From Schistocerca nitens (lineage: Eukaryota > Arthropoda > Insecta > Orthoptera > Acrididae): a stretch of DNA of 64,000 bases. Position numbers and translations under genes: made by a program. The stretch covers positions 538,213,602-538,277,601 of the forward strand of contig NC_064616.1 of the NCBI RefSeq assembly GCF_023898315.1, read 5' to 3'. How positions within the stretch are numbered: position 1 is the first letter of the stretch; each line of letters opens with the position of its first letter. Under the pieces are notes generated by a model. That model had not been told where the DNA came from. It did not search any database and worked only from the letters and a program-made list of their open reading frames with translations. Shown here piece after piece: positions 1 through 12,342 of this stretch.

Positions 1-56
1 TTGAGTTATAGCGATACAGAACAGTGTTTTGTAGTGGTGACTTGTTGGAACCATTT

Positions 57-1009
57 TCAATAGTCAAACGACTGTACTGAGGAGCGATTAGAGGACCTGC
101 AAGACAGCTGCGTTATGCGGGTTGCATGCGAGTCAGGCGAAATGCAATTCAGGTCGTTCGGATACTTTTGAGCTTGACTGTACGTGGTATGCAACCAGTG
201 GTGCGATGCTTCTTGGCCGTCGTTTTGCCTTGTCCAACGTCCACTGGACCCATGGATGCCCACGTGAATGTTCCTCAAAGAATTATGGAGCCACTGGCAA
301 GTTGTCTCCATCCCACAGGTGTCAAGGAACTGTTCCTTTGGAAGACAACAGATTCGCACCCTGCCATCGGCATGATGAAGAAGGTGTCATGATTCATCAA
401 CCCTGCAATGCTCTGCTACTGCGTCTATGTACAGTGCCGATGGTCACTTGCCCATTTCAGTCGTTATTGTAGATGTCGTGGTGTTAACATCGCTACATTT
501 ATGGGTTGGCGGCTTCCGAGGCTCATTGTTAGGAATGTTCGGTGCAACGTGTGTTCAGACACACGTGTACTCTGGCCAGCATTAATGTCTGATGTTAGTT
601 CTGGCACAGTTCGCCGCCTGTCCTGTATTATCAGGCTACCCAGCATACAAAGTCCAACATTTGTAATGAGTGGTGGCCGTACAGTTCCACGACGTCTGCA
701 GGTGATTCCACCTTGTTTTCGCCGCGCGTTGAAGACACTCACCACAGCACTCCTCTAACATTGGACAAGTCATGAAGTTTCCAAAATGCTCATGCTGAGC
801 ATCCGGGTCTACACTATCTGCCGTTGGTCAGACTCAGATAGATCGCACACCTTTCCCATTGTATACGTGGACAGCAAGCTCGATGATATTGCAAATTCAT
901 AGTGCGTATGTCTGACTAACATCCATTCCTCGCCAGGTGATGCTGCTATCACCTGGACGGGTTTACATCGCTAGTGAGTTGGTAATCATAATGTTCTGGC
1001 TGATTATTG
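57..1009 (-). pseudogene. Tc1-like transposon fossil (transposase remnant)
   Basis: Decayed IS630/Tc1-type DNA transposon read on the minus strand. The clearest part is minus 745-464, which resembles the region between the paired helix-turn-helix and the catalytic domain of Tc1-like transposases (residues such as RRTVPELTSDINAG and VSEHTLHRT). A later stretch near 330-240, in another frame, resembles the IMLWGTFTWASLGPV-type catalytic-core segment. Frames change and stops interrupt, so no product is possible. At 981-1009 the sequence ends in a motif resembling a Tc1-type inverted terminal repeat (ATAATGTTCTGGCTGATTA) next to TA, which I take as the 5' end of the element. The C-terminal end and other terminal repeat were not found, so the copy is probably truncated near the window edge. 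Family assignment is from recall of Tc1 proteins. Confidence 0.6.
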
Positions 1010-1063
1010 TATGTGGAGAACTGTATGAACGTTGAAGAGAGGTTGTTCAGATGTGTGTGAAAT

Positions 1064-1208
1064 CTTATTGGGCCTAACTGCTAAGGTCACCAGTCCCTAA
1101 GCTTACACACTACTTAACCTAAATCACCCTAAGGACAAACACACACACCCATGTCCGAGGGAGGACTCGAACCTCCGCCGGTAGCGGCCGCAGAGTCCAT
1201 GACTGCAT
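1064..1208 (-). repeat. tRNA-derived SINE, family B
   Basis: On the minus strand this has a B-box-like GGTTCGAGTCCTCCC followed by a tail with CATGGGTGTGTGTG, TCCTTAGG and a GGGACTGGTGACC block. It shares its layout with the copy at 46503-46678, so I call both family B. The tail also resembles family A (for example 3111-3307). The ends are degenerate and no clear target duplication was found. Confidence 0.6.
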
Positions 1209-1209
1209 G

Positions 1210-1897
1210 AAGAGAGTTAATCCATGCCAATACAAAGAACGCATTGTGTGCGTTCATGAAATGTACCTAACATACTGTGACACAGTAATTAGAAAATAAC
1301 ACATAAGTCTCTGCGTACATCAGCTGTCATCTTATTCTTTGTAGATTGCTTTAAAAATCGATTCTCAAGTAATGACCTTGCTCGTTAATTGTGGTTAGTT
1401 TTTTGCTCAAAATATTACTAGGTCACCTAGTTGTCAGTGTATGTTGATTACTGGCTGTTATCCTCTTGTCCAAGCGCAAAATAAATTTTCGATGGTATCG
1501 CGACAATAATGAAACTCAACTAAGCAAACTTAAAGCAATTTACATTTATCTGTGGTTGTTCATGTATGGATACTTATTCCAGTAAATGAAACACAGTAAG
1601 TGCAGCAAAATGTACAGCCATTGTTAAGCACAACAAGGGATGTATTTGAGCGACGTTCGTGGTGAGAGACCATTAACCGCCTGCAATCCATCCACCCCAT
1701 TCAGCAGCTGCCGGCACCTGTTGCAGCCTTTAATAAACTGTAGCGGGTCGTGAGGTATCTCCCTTTAAAGCCGCCCATTTACTGGCCGACATAGCGGCCA
1801 AACACCTCCCCCACACCCCAGTGAGCGGGTCGCCAATCTGTCGTGTGACAGTTTTCAACATGCAGAACAGAAAGGGAAAGGACGGATTGTGGGGTCG
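1210..1897. other. No gene recognised
   Basis: AT-rich sequence with no convincing coding region, splice pattern or repeat that I recognise. The part from about 1620 is more GC-balanced and may be the body of the SINE-like unit whose head lies at 2089. Confidence 0.4.
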
Positions 1898-2089
1898 GTG
1901 TTAAAATGTAGCAGTGCGCCGGTCCAATCGCAACACTTTTTTTTCTGTTCGTCATGGTTCGTTGTATTTCGTCGTAGCGGACGTCACTTGACATCCATTG
2001 AAGTTCGTTGTTGATCTTTTTACTCAGTTTTTTTATTGCAGAGGACAACGAGCTCTCTGCCCGAACACTCTGAGCTACCGTGCCGGTGT
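1898..2089 (-). repeat. tRNA-like SINE, family E (tentative)
   Basis: On the minus strand the unit begins with GGCACGGTAGCTCAGAGTG, an A-box-like tRNA start, followed by GTCCTCTGCAATAAAAAAAC and a tail containing AACAACGAACTTC. I recall similar tRNA-like repeats in locust genomes. No B box or target-site duplication is clear, so the boundaries are approximate. It is not a tRNA gene because no cloverleaf can be completed. Confidence 0.4.
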
Positions 2090-2099
2090 CAGTCTGCTT

Positions 2100-3110
2100 C
2101 ACTCCCAAATATGCAAAATTATATCCAACCCCAGCAATCTAAAGGAATGTTGCTTACCTGTCCATTTCCCGCTGTACGACACTGGGCAGAAGTTTACTCT
2201 GTACGCTGTCATTTTAGTGTTATGTGTAGGGTTCGGAAGGTGGTGAAAAGTCCTATTTACCTGAGTATCTCAAGCATAGGGTCAATGAAATATATATTCA
2301 TTTTCGGTCGCTTTTTTCCGTAAGAAGGTGGATTATATTATTACGTTTTCTTTTTTGAAGTATTTAGGGCTTATTTGTTTGTTTATTTGGATAAGAACTT
2401 TTTTCTCAGCAACTCCGCCCTCGTTCGACTAGTACTAAGTATTCTCAATTGGAGCCATAATGAGGTCACCTATAATACGTGTTTTCTGTAGTGAGCATAA
2501 CCAAATCTGAAACTAGAGACCCATTGCATTTAAGAACCTGCAGATGTGTATTACACTAGAACACCAGCTAAAGTAATATTTTAGAAGTCTTGTTTCTGTT
2601 ACTTTAGTCTGTTCCAGCTAAATATGTCAATTACTTTTTCCATGATCGATATTGCGGGTTCGCCGAGTTCATTCTAAGTTACCAAAATAGTTTATTCTAA
2701 ATTCCTCAAATAGATTTTAGCTAACACGAAGTTTATTTTCCATATTATGCTGATCTAAAATGTACGTATCTGGAAGAAAAGGCTTTCATTCCACGCTAAG
2801 CTTTCTTCGCACTATGTTGCATTCCACCAGAACATGGATTTTAATATCCAATGAGCCTATTTTTAAAAATTTTTCAATGAATTTTTGCCCTAAGCCTATG
2901 AAGCTTATATAGTGCTAAATAGCCTTAAGTCCTTAGCACACATTTTCACTTACTTCTAAGCCACTAAATTTGCTTCCTCTTTCCTAATATTTATGGAGTA
3001 TGGAAACTGATCGTCAAATTTACAGAAATGAGGTTACCGAGTGACTGGTAACTTTTTACGCTATTTGTGTTGCGAGACATCTATCAATTTATTTGAAGCT
3101 TCCTCATGAG
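2100..3110. other. No gene recognised
   Basis: AT-rich DNA. Short open frames here lack splice signals, domain similarity or a coding feel. I see nothing further to annotate. Confidence 0.4.
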
Positions 3111-3307
3111 CCGGCCGCGGTGGCCGTGTGGTTCTAGGCGCTGCAGTCCGGAACCGCGGGCTGCTACGGTCGCAGGTTCGAATCCTGCCTCGGGAATGGA
3201 TGTGTGTGATGTCCTTAGGTTAGTTAGGTTTAAGTAGTTCTACATTCTAGGGGACTGATGACCTAAGATGTTAAGTCCCATAGTGCTCAGAGCCATTTGA
3301 ATCATTT
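3111..3307 (+). repeat. tRNA-derived SINE, family A, copy 1
   Basis: Near full-length copy. It opens with CCGGCCGCGGTGGCCGTGTG, has GGTTCTAGGCGCTGCAG as the A-box-like part and GGTTCGAATCCTGCC as the B box, then CTTAGGTTAGTTAGG and a GGGGACTGATGACC block, and ends GAGCCATTTGAA. The flanks carry an imperfect target duplication: GAAGCTTCCTCATGA at 3095-3109 and GAAGCCCTCCTCATGA at 3308-3323. This supports LINE-assisted retroposition. Confidence 0.9.
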
Positions 3308-3329
3308 GAAGCCCTCCTCATGAACACAC

Positions 3330-4630
3330 AACAACTCGTCCCCTGCTATATTTCGCGGCAGGTATACATTCTCCAGTTCCTCCAGTTCTTAATTTCTCCT
3401 CAGTCCCCTTTAAGTTGGGTTTCGTTATTTTGCTGTTCCCACCGTTATGACCTGCAAAGCAGCTACTACGCAAAACGTAAGTGTTTTAGTCAGGCTGGAT
3501 TGATAGCGTAGCCTGTTGTCAGGTGCAGCAGGTAAACGGGTCCCGCGAAGCTTGCCAGGCTTGCGAAAGCTCAAGTTGAACTGCCTTAACCACTGTGCTT
3601 CTGTACACATGTACAAAAGCGCGCAAAATGCCGTGGCCGCTAGATGTGCAGTCGACTGGGGACGTTGGGGAAAGCGGCAGCTACCGACAGTCGCTCAGTG
3701 CATTGTAGGGGAAATGTCGAACGCTGGAAGGGAGGTGCCGTTCTAAACAGAAGCCTACTCTCACATTTTTTGTACATATTAAGTGGGGCCCCTCCACGCC
3801 CACACTTGCATGGCGATCATTCAAAATGATCTACTGTCACCTCTGGTTCCGTTAGTGTGTAAAAAGAATTCCGCAGAAAATGCAGCAATTATTTTCGCCT
3901 ATCTTGTTAACCATTTGTAACTTTCGTAGAAACGTTATGAGTGGCGAATTTTTGACAATACCAACACATTTCTCTGGATGACGTGTCAAAAGTTGCTTCT
4001 TTTGCCAAAACACAGCGGAGTTTACACAGTCTCACTTCACTAGCATGTGCAGACACAGCTGTGAGAGAATTCTAAGACAGTTGTTTATTAAGTGAGGAAC
4101 TGAGGAAACGTAATTCAGTAGCTTACGAGAAAGCATATCCTCGGTACAAAAAAACCTGTAGTGTCGTCACATATGTTATTCCAAAACTCATAGTATTTCT
4201 CGCTTCATCAGCTATCGACGGTCCATAAAAACTACATTCTTTCACCAAAAAAATCTGTAGTTATTAGAAAAACACGGTAGATAATGATGTGGTATCCTCT
4301 TTCTGTGCTATCATTAGCCAAAATCTCATTTCGATATCTGAAACCGTTTATGAAATATGAGGAATGTTACGTATATTTCACTCTGGCTTTACCGCTGGCA
4401 CGGCGCGGTCGCAAATGAATGTGCTACATCAGATCACTTTTCTCAACATTGATGACAGATAAATACCTCTCTCCAAGTCTAAAGAAAAATTCAATACGTT
4501 TGTTAAATTTTACAAGCAACAATATATAATGTAATATGCACCAAACGCAAAATCGCAGTGATCCCTATTTTTTATTGCATACTTATCCGAATTTCGCGCA
4601 ATGTCTTACTCTCGCATAAATATCACAATA
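3330..4630. other. No gene recognised
   Basis: Unassigned sequence. Short open frames around 3425-3830 on both strands show no domain, splice or family signal. I see no repeat that I can name. Confidence 0.4.
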
Positions 4631-4639
4631 ACTATCACC

Positions 4640-4838
4640 GCCGGTCGGAGTGGCCGAGCGGTTCTAGGCGCTACAGTCTGGAACCGCGCGACCGCTACGG
4701 TCGCAGGTTAGAATCCTGCCTCTGGCATGGATGTGTGTGATGTCCTTAGGTCAGTTAGGTTTAAGTAGTTCAAAGTTCTAGGGGACTGATGACCTCAGAT
4801 GTTAAGTCCCATAGTGCTCAGAGCTATTTGAACCATTT
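4640..4838 (+). repeat. tRNA-derived SINE, family A, copy 2
   Basis: Family A copy with head GCCGGTCGGAGTGGCCGAG, B box changed to GGTTAGAATCCTGCC, and the usual GGGGACTGATGACC tail ending in AACCATT. A perfect 10-bp target duplication, TAACTATCAC, lies at 4629-4638 (approximately) and 4839-4848. Confidence 0.9.
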
Positions 4839-5238
4839 TAACTATCACGCAAATAGCACACTAACTATGACCATTAATGGAATGATGGGCACATAATCAT
4901 GAACCTGGCACATAAAGCTACAAGCAAAGGAAAAATGATTTTTTTTTACCAAATTGTTTCTGTAACTTATCGGCCTGCCCTTTCGAACCAACGAATGAAC
5001 TCGCCCATCACTTTGGACTAAAGTGGTCACTGCCCGTCGCCCACCATATCCTGCGCGAGCTGTACTCTTGTTCTCCATTGTGGCAGGTTGAGCTGCTTTA
5101 GAGGTTGCGACAGAGAGAGGGGCAGACAAGTCTTAGCCGTAGCGTCGATTGAAGAGGTGCCCTACTTCTTCAGCGTAAACTGATGAAACTATAGCCTCTG
5201 TTTCTTTTGCGCGCTTTTTTTGGGCTCACAAAATGTTT

Positions 5239-5484
5239 TCAGACTGCATTTGCTATTTCATCAGGAATATCAACATGGCTACCTTCCTGTAAAACTGTGT
5301 TACTTGTTTTGGACAGTCTTCCTGTGCAGTTCTTCTTTTTAAAGTTTACACTACGACAGTAAGTCACTTTTCGTTTCTTTGTATAGTCCACTACATGCCC
5401 GTTGTAAACCAGTGAAGGCTTCGCTTTGGGGGACTCGGTGGACTCCATTATGTTAGCACTAAAATTAGGAACACTACTTGCCAA
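5239..5484 (-). pseudogene. FLYWCH-type zinc finger fragment
   Basis: An 81-codon minus-strand frame whose second half resembles a FLYWCH zinc-finger domain: a KPSLVYNGHVVDYTKKR start, a Cys where the family usually has the WRC motif, then KKKNCTGRL and GSHVDIPDE with the terminal His. FLYWCH fingers bind DNA and in insects are common in Mutator-like transposons and their domesticated relatives. The expected Trp and one of the paired Cys are replaced (VTYCRS), so zinc binding is probably lost. No transposase domain or splice sites were found nearby. It could be a mobile-element remnant or a decayed host exon. Confidence 0.5.
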
Positions 5485-5489
5485 TCAGA

Positions 5490-6224
5490 GGTAACTACAG
5501 TACAGAACTCTAGGAGAAAGCCACGCACTCCACGAACTGCTACAGGGACAGGGGTCATTGTGCAAGGAATGGGCTTTGGCTTTCCGCAGAAAATGTCGCA
5601 GGCAGCGCCAGACAGACCAGTGAATTCTACTTCTGAAACATTATGTGCACTACCTACAGCGTCTTGGTCCCGTAAAAATGTCAACACAGTCCCTCTCCGT
5701 GCAAGTACCATCCCGTGCAAGTTTCACAAACTCGTTATCTGTGCAGTAACAGGACTCACTGGCTATTAGGTACGTGGTCATAATGTTTGTACACGCTGCT
5801 CAGTGTATGTCAGGTAATTTTGAACGAGTGTCACAACCAAATATTACAGCTAGCTAACTCCAGTGATTCGTGATCTTCACAAGACGCTTCTCCCACCATA
5901 TCGTACTCTGCGATCACATACTCAAAACACAACGAACAAAAATGCTTTTATCCTTGGCGGCGTCAAAATCTGAAATCTTATCATATTTACAAACTACAGT
6001 TACCACACACACGGATCAAAGGTATCCTCACACCCATTAGTGGACCCTTTGCCTACACAGAGATTAGACGGAACAGTAGAAACACCGCTTGAAGTGCATA
6101 TTTGAACATAATTTCAGATGACAACGAAGCCCGCTGGGCGCGTCACTATATCTGGCCTCGAATGTCACCTCTATAATATACGCAATATACTGCAAGTGCC
6201 CGTCATAATTATAACAGTGTTCTG
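5490..6224. other. Unassigned; possible old Tc1 end
   Basis: No gene recognised. GGTACGTGGTCATAATGTTTG at about 5769-5789 followed by CTCAGTGTA resembles a decayed Tc1-type terminal repeat, but I could not find its partner. Confidence 0.25.
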
Positions 6225-7320
6225 TATAGTGGCGAGTGCATTATCTCGGAGGTAAGTAAATTCAAACATGGGCAAATTGTTGGTCATCGTATGGTGAGTG
6301 CTTCCGTAAGCAAGGTAGCATAGATGTTTGGTGTTTCAGGAGACATTTATACTGCATAGAGGGAAAGCGAAAAACATTCATCCGGTACCTCACAACGCGG
6401 ACGAAGAGATGTGTTGACTCGGTAATAAAAGGCCATGGAAGAGGACTGCGATGAAAAAACAGAGGAGCAGATGCAAAAGTCACTGTAGAATTGAATGTAG
6501 CAGTTGCAAACAGTATCAGCACCGAAACGGCACGAAGGGAGCTGCGTAAGGTGGGAACTGCAGGGTGAGCTCGAACTGCAAAACCACTCATTAGTGACGT
6601 AGGTGCCCGTAATAGGGAAATGTGGTACCGAAACCATAGAAAAAAAATGGTTCAAATGGCTCTGAGCACTATGGGACTTGACATCTGTGGTCATCAGTCC
6701 CCTAGAACCTAGAACTACTTAAACCTAACTAACCTAAGGACATCACACACATCCATGCCCGAGGCAGGATTCGAACCTGCGACCATAGCGGTCACGCGGT
6801 TCCAGACTGAATCGCCTAGAACCGCACGGCCACACCGGCCGGCCTTAACCATAGAACCTGGGGTATGGACCAACGGAAGAAATTCTTTTGGTTGTTTGAG
6901 TCCTGCTGTCCACTACAACATTTGGCCAAGTTTGTGTTCCACGAATGAAAGACGTTGGGGGTTTGATGGTTATTTGGGCGTATTGGCTGATCATTTCCAC
7001 CATATGACAGAATTTTTTCCCAAATTATGATATTGTGTTCCTAAACGATAGGACCCCTGTTCATACAGCATGTTCCAGGACTGGTTTTGACCACAAGGAT
7101 GAATTCTAGCATTTTCCCTGGTCACCACAGTCACCAGAACACAATATTATTAAGGCTTTTGGCCTACTTTGGAAAGAAGGGTGCGTGATCGCTATCCATT
7201 TCCATCATCGTTACCTGAACTTGCCACTGTTTTGTGGAATTCCCTTGAAAATCATATAGGACTTGTATTTATGAATTATGAGACCAATGAGAGCCCTTTT
7301 GAATGACAAAGTCTTCCCTG
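6225..7320 (+). pseudogene. Tc1-like transposon fossil interrupted by a SINE
   Basis: A decayed Tc1-like transposase, plus strand. The N-terminal part (about 6240-6350) reads SKFKHGQIVGHRM-SASVSKVA-MFGVSG, as in the first helix-turn-helix of Tc1-like proteins. Around 6605-6640 and 6847-6900 it reads MWYRNHR and TWGMDQRKKFFW, matching the segment before the first catalytic Asp. Near 7170-7260 it reads RVRDRYPFPSSLPELA, the usual C-terminal helix region. Several frameshifts and stops make it non-functional. SINE copy 3 (6642-6846) splits the NHR-TW junction and duplicated ten bases of it, so the SINE arrived after the transposon. Confidence 0.7.
6642..6846 (-). repeat. tRNA-derived SINE, family A, copy 3
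   Basis: Full-length family A copy in reverse orientation with B box (minus) GGTTCGAATCCTGCC and 3' tail ending in an A-rich stretch, seen as AAAAAAATGGTTC-type complement at its left edge. A perfect target duplication AACCATAGAA is at 6632-6641 and 6847-6856, inside the Tc1-like transposase remnant. Confidence 0.92.
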
Positions 7321-7414
7321 CAGCTTTTTAGGATGGTAATGCCTTGTATTCTGGTGTTCCCATATTTTTATATACAATGTGTATAATTGTTTTATCTCTG
7401 CAGAGGACACTTTA

Positions 7415-8520
7415 AATCAGTTTTCTGAATGTCTCTTGAGGAATGGCAGGCCATTCTTCATCAAGAGCAGGTACCTGAGCAGGTATTGACGTTGGAGAGT
7501 TGGGTCTGGTGCGAAGTCGACGTTCTAGCTCATCCTAGAAGAGTTCAGTTGGTTTCAGGTCGGGCCTCTAGGCAGGCAAGTTCATTTAATAAATATTACT
7601 GTTCACAAACATTTGCCTCACCGATGCTGCTTTATGACAGAGTGGACTGTCATATTGACAGAAACAGTTATCGCCTCCGTACATGTCATATAGTGTGAGC
7701 GGTACGCACTACTGTAAAAGGTGTTCATATCCTACCACATTTACCGTTTTTTTAAGGACAATAAATGTAACACGCCCTAACGACAAAAAACGCCACCATA
7801 CCGGAGCACCGTCACCTCCGTACGTCACTGATGTCACTTCACATGATGGCAGGTAATGTTGTCCAGGCACTCACCAAACCCAGGTCCTCCCATTCGACTG
7901 CGACAGAAGACAGCGCGATTCTTCACTCGAAATCACTTGTGTCCGGTCATTCGCTCTCCAGTGGCGTTGCTCTTTACACCACCTCTTACTTTGCGCAGAA
8001 ATGGCAACAGAAATGCGTGCTTTTCAGGAATTGCTCCAGTATTGCACCTCATTCTTTTTAACTCCCTACGGACAGTCGTTGTGCTAGCTGGACTGTAGGG
8101 AGCACTTCGGATCTCACGAGAAATTCTTTCCGTTGATCTGATGTGATTTTTTACAGGTACCACCGTCCGAAACGCCCGACATTCCCTGACCATCAGTATA
8201 TGAGGTCTGCCGTATCTTGGTTATGGTGTGGTTGTTCCTTAGCGTTTCCAGTTCGCAGTTACATAACTAACAACTTGCTTGGGAAGCTTCGGGGACGTTT
8301 CGATGCCTCTGATGGATTTGTTACCCAGGTGACGTCCGACGACTATACCACATTCGAAGCGACTGACCTCTCTTGACCGACCTATTCTACTGTTACTGGT
8401 TCACTGTTGGCAGGACAATATAACCCTCCTCCTTTCATACTGGTAGACCCGCCTCTCGCGACGTTTCTTGGTAAATTCCTTACCACGCAGGAATGTCCGA
8501 TTACTTTTAATCACATAATA
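7415..8520 (-). pseudogene. Tc1-like transposon fossil, second family
   Basis: Minus-strand Tc1-like element different from its left neighbour. The best segment, minus 8193-7933, reads ITREIRSAPYSP-like (ISREIRSAPYSPASTTTVRR, then ELKRMRCNTGA), the region between the paired helix-turn-helix and catalytic domain. Further downstream, fragments in shifting frames correspond to the catalytic core, ending near NGLPFLKRHSE at about 7420. The right end (8488-8520, ATGTCCGATTACTTTTAATCACATAATA in two parts) resembles the terminal repeat of this family and is followed by TA. The last part of the transposase and the left terminal repeat are missing. No product expected. Confidence 0.7.
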
Positions 8521-8524
8521 TATT

Positions 8525-11500
8525 AAGTGGGTCAAGTGCTGATTTATAGGAACATATCATACAAGATAATAACATTAAGATATTCCTACTAATTTATTTT
8601 TGGTTTTGAAAGCAGTATTTTTATAATAATGTATGGGAACTGTGTGTGTGATCTGACACTACGCGCGTACTTGTGCTTCCTTTTGCTGTAATACTGATCT
8701 CAGTTCTTTCGTTTGCTACGCTACTGGAGAGTTTATTTCCTAACCAGTTTAGTTCCTACTGTATTAGTAAATTACATCTGGTTTCTGTAATTTTCGTTTG
8801 CCGTTACTTCCCTACAGGGATACACACAAACGGTACATTGAAGGTAGAGCTCATATTCTTTGAAGTATATAATTTGTAATACGTTAATGCCTTTGTAGGA
8901 TTATTTCAATTCACTAACATTATGACAGATAGATGATTTCAGTGACAAGCTCTATGAATTTAGCCAGGTGTGTCATGTGTCTGACGTCAGTGTACAAGCA
9001 TTGTTCACACAACAAATTGCACTATTTTGGCGTGAATTTCTCACAGAATGGGCTGTCTTTCACTTTCAACAATCGTATACAATACGTAAGATGCATGCTG
9101 TTTTTTCAAAGATTTTAGTATCCCTTCAGGATGACTGGAACACTGTTGTCTGAAAAAATGCTTCCAGTTCAACGTGTTTGGCCTCAAACTCCGGTTCTGC
9201 GCTCGTCTCAGTTCATTGATAATTGTCATTTGAATGCAATCAGGTGCTATAGAAAGCAGGAAGGGTGGAGAGTAAAAATATTATAGTGATCATTATTAAA
9301 TTTCCGAACAAGAGACGTCAGTTAGCACTCAGCGCACAACTGAAATGAGATACGCCTCTGTATAACCTCATTATGAAAATTGGCAGTGACATTATTTTCT
9401 CTGTTTCTCGCTACACGTGGACGAGTTTTTAGTTAGTCCGCAACAAAATAAAATTTTTCGTCCGTTTTCAGCCGTGCAGTCAGCTAAAATTCAGTTGACA
9501 GCGAGACGACATTAGCTCTATTGAAACTACGCAATAACAAATGTAAGCCGCGAAACGTAGTTAAGCGCATTAACCGAAAGGACTCCGCTCTATCTCTGTG
9601 GATATATGGGCACCTACAAGTAAAAATATATCATACGCCTGCAATACTATTCAATGATAATAAAAGGAGCAAGGTAGCGTCCAGGAAATTTGTTTGCTGT
9701 TGCAGTCGATCAATTTTTACTTTATTGTTTTGACGGAGACAATTTGAAGCGTCAGATTTTCAACAATGTATGCTTGCTAAATCTAAAATTCTATCTAAAC
9801 CATTTTAATAATGAATATTTGAGAATTACAGAGACAAACAAGTCTTGCATACATCGTTGCTTCACAATCTAGTGGTTCCAAAGTGGATCTTCACTGGTGA
9901 ACTGTATGTGGTTAACAATATTATTTATTAATATTTCTCGGATTTGTTACTGAGTATAAACTTGGTGTTGTTGTTGAACAACACTGGAGATACAATAGGG
10001 TTCCAGGCGGCTGGTTGAAGCATGGTAATTGGAATTTAGTTAGACCGGTCTACTGTTCTGTCATATACGTACTTCATACACTGCTGCGTTACTGGGGTCT
10101 CCTTCCTAATCGCATTCTTTAATGTAGAGCTTGGGAGTATGACCTAAATCAAAAGACTTGTAGAACTTACGCTTACCATGCTATCATTTTACACTAAGTG
10201 CCTGCACTATTTGCGAGAAGATCTCTTATCACATCGCGGCTCATCGTTATTTCAATGAGGAGCGAACGTTCGTCTTCAGTGAACTGTCCTAAGCCTTGGA
10301 TTCGGTTTTCCCTGTAACTGCGTACGGGCAGCTGCTGATTCGTTTCAAATTATCAACACGCTTCTAAATATACATCAAAACATACACATAGTTATAAACC
10401 GTAAGTCACTGGACACTGCATGGCAAAGGATACTGTGTTACATTATTAGCTACTTTCTGTTGTATGACATTTCCGTATGAAATCAATTGCACTAGTCCAT
10501 CGCACCAACGAGGGGCTTTTTAGGGCTCCATGGACGTGGCATGGACTGTCTTTGCTAAGTTTCTTTTCGAACTAATAGTCCCACTGCATCGTAGGAGACT
10601 CTTTGAAGTTGAGTTATCTAACTCTTCGTTGTGGAATTTCCCACGGTTTGAGAAAGCGATCGAAATATTAAGTGTGTGTAGCACTTGAGCGATTGTACAC
10701 GTCTGTCTTACCCACTGCACTGACTTGTTCATGCGTTGCTCTGTGTCGCCAAAGCACAGCCCACGAAAAGCAAGTCTCCCGAATCATGTTCCGTCTCACG
10801 GACATTTCTGTAATAAGAAGTGATAAAGGTACATTACATTTGAATCTTCAGCTTAACTACAGCCCTCCAAATGTGATATAACCGAAGTATCGCTTTATAC
10901 ACTTTGCCTTGAGTGCTAGTACCACAGTATAAATGGACAATCTACGTGGAGTTAGGATAAGACGGAAAGGCTATGGAGGCTGACAGTGACACTACGCTGC
11001 AGTTCCTTGTGCCATGGGTGTACCGAGTACAGGATCACTTTTCTGAGAATGTAGCGGACAGTGAAGTGAACACTTCCATACGCGTGAAACGATGCAAGTG
11101 TAAACAAATAAAATTTAAATTATATAGTTTAAACACCTGGAAGTGTATAAGAGATCGTATTTAAGAAAAACGGCGTTCCTCAATATTTTTAATCATTTTC
11201 AGGAAATAGCACTGTTGAAGGCACGCGTTCTGAATCTCTTAAGTGAAGGAATGTAAATAAAGCCAGTGCGTTTGCTTCTGTTATTTCTAATACCACCGGC
11301 GCGTCATTTGAAACAACTTTCGATAAGTGAGAAAATAAGTTATGCCACAGCTCGTTCCAGATGTGCTGCACTTTAAGGTAAATGCGATATTTTATAGGAT
11401 TTCTAAGTAAATATATTGTCTGTACTGACTTACTCAAAGGTTGATCATATAATACTGGAAAGACGTAAATTCATATGAACAATGCATCAAATGCAGCTAC

Positions 11501-12340
11501 GCAATATAACATATTTTCCTCTCTGCAGGCATGTAACTCTATTTGGAAAATGTCACACAAAGGTTGAGGCCTCAACATCAAAGCCTTCAAAAAGTTCTAA
11601 GATTGCCCTTGTATCGGTGATGGCGGAGGAGGCAACTGTCAATGAAGTTTCCGTGTATGTTTCTCCGGAGCTACGGAAATCTAGAGACTGTCGCAAGTGG
11701 CACGAGAATAGCTATGTTCATGTACTTCTAGGGCCTCTAGCGAGAGGTTATTTTGTAGAGCTGGACTTGTCACTATCAATAAATATTGCCAACTACTTAC
11801 GGAAAGTGCGAAGGACCGGCTTATGGCGTACTGCAACACCATTGTTACCATGAATTTCTAACGTCTTAATTGCTTGTTGAGGAATAAATTGGTCCAGAAC
11901 GTCGTTACAGCATTAAGAGAGGAACACTGTTTCTTTATCTTAATGAAGCAAGGAAGTTTTCAATAAACTTCGTAAGTTTTTGTTGCCAGTGGTTTGTGTT
12001 TCTTCATTAATTTAGCTTGTAACCTTATCAAATATATTTACACCAAAGAGATGGCCCTTGTTCTTCAGCTTTCTAAAAGTTAAGCTCCCATCCCCATACT
12101 TTATTCCAATCACTAAATAAACGATATTTGCAAAATTTTACCTCAATTGGACAACTATTAGACGACTCTCATCAGCTATGAAGTCCCGACGTTTTGCTTC
12201 ATGAATCTTTTTATGCAGTTCCTCAGTATTATTATTATTATTGTTTCTACATTAAATCGTATTTTTAAACATACTTATTTTCAGTAATCATGTTTTAAGA
12301 ATCTAATTGCAGTATTGCAACATCTAGTAGTTATCATAAA
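8525..12340. other. 3.8 kb without recognised genes
   Basis: AT-rich sequence with only scattered short frames. The longest, 11482-11853 (123 codons, plus), follows a pyrimidine-rich TTTTCCTCTCTGCAG that could be a 3' splice site, but no family, domain or matching donor was recognised. An 82-codon minus frame at 11437-11189 is likewise unassigned. Confidence 0.35.
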
Positions 12341-12342
12341 GT

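Noticed and set aside
11482-11853. 123-codon frame as a host exon
   Set aside because: A pyrimidine-rich AG precedes it, but there is no donor, domain, codon pattern or second exon to support it.
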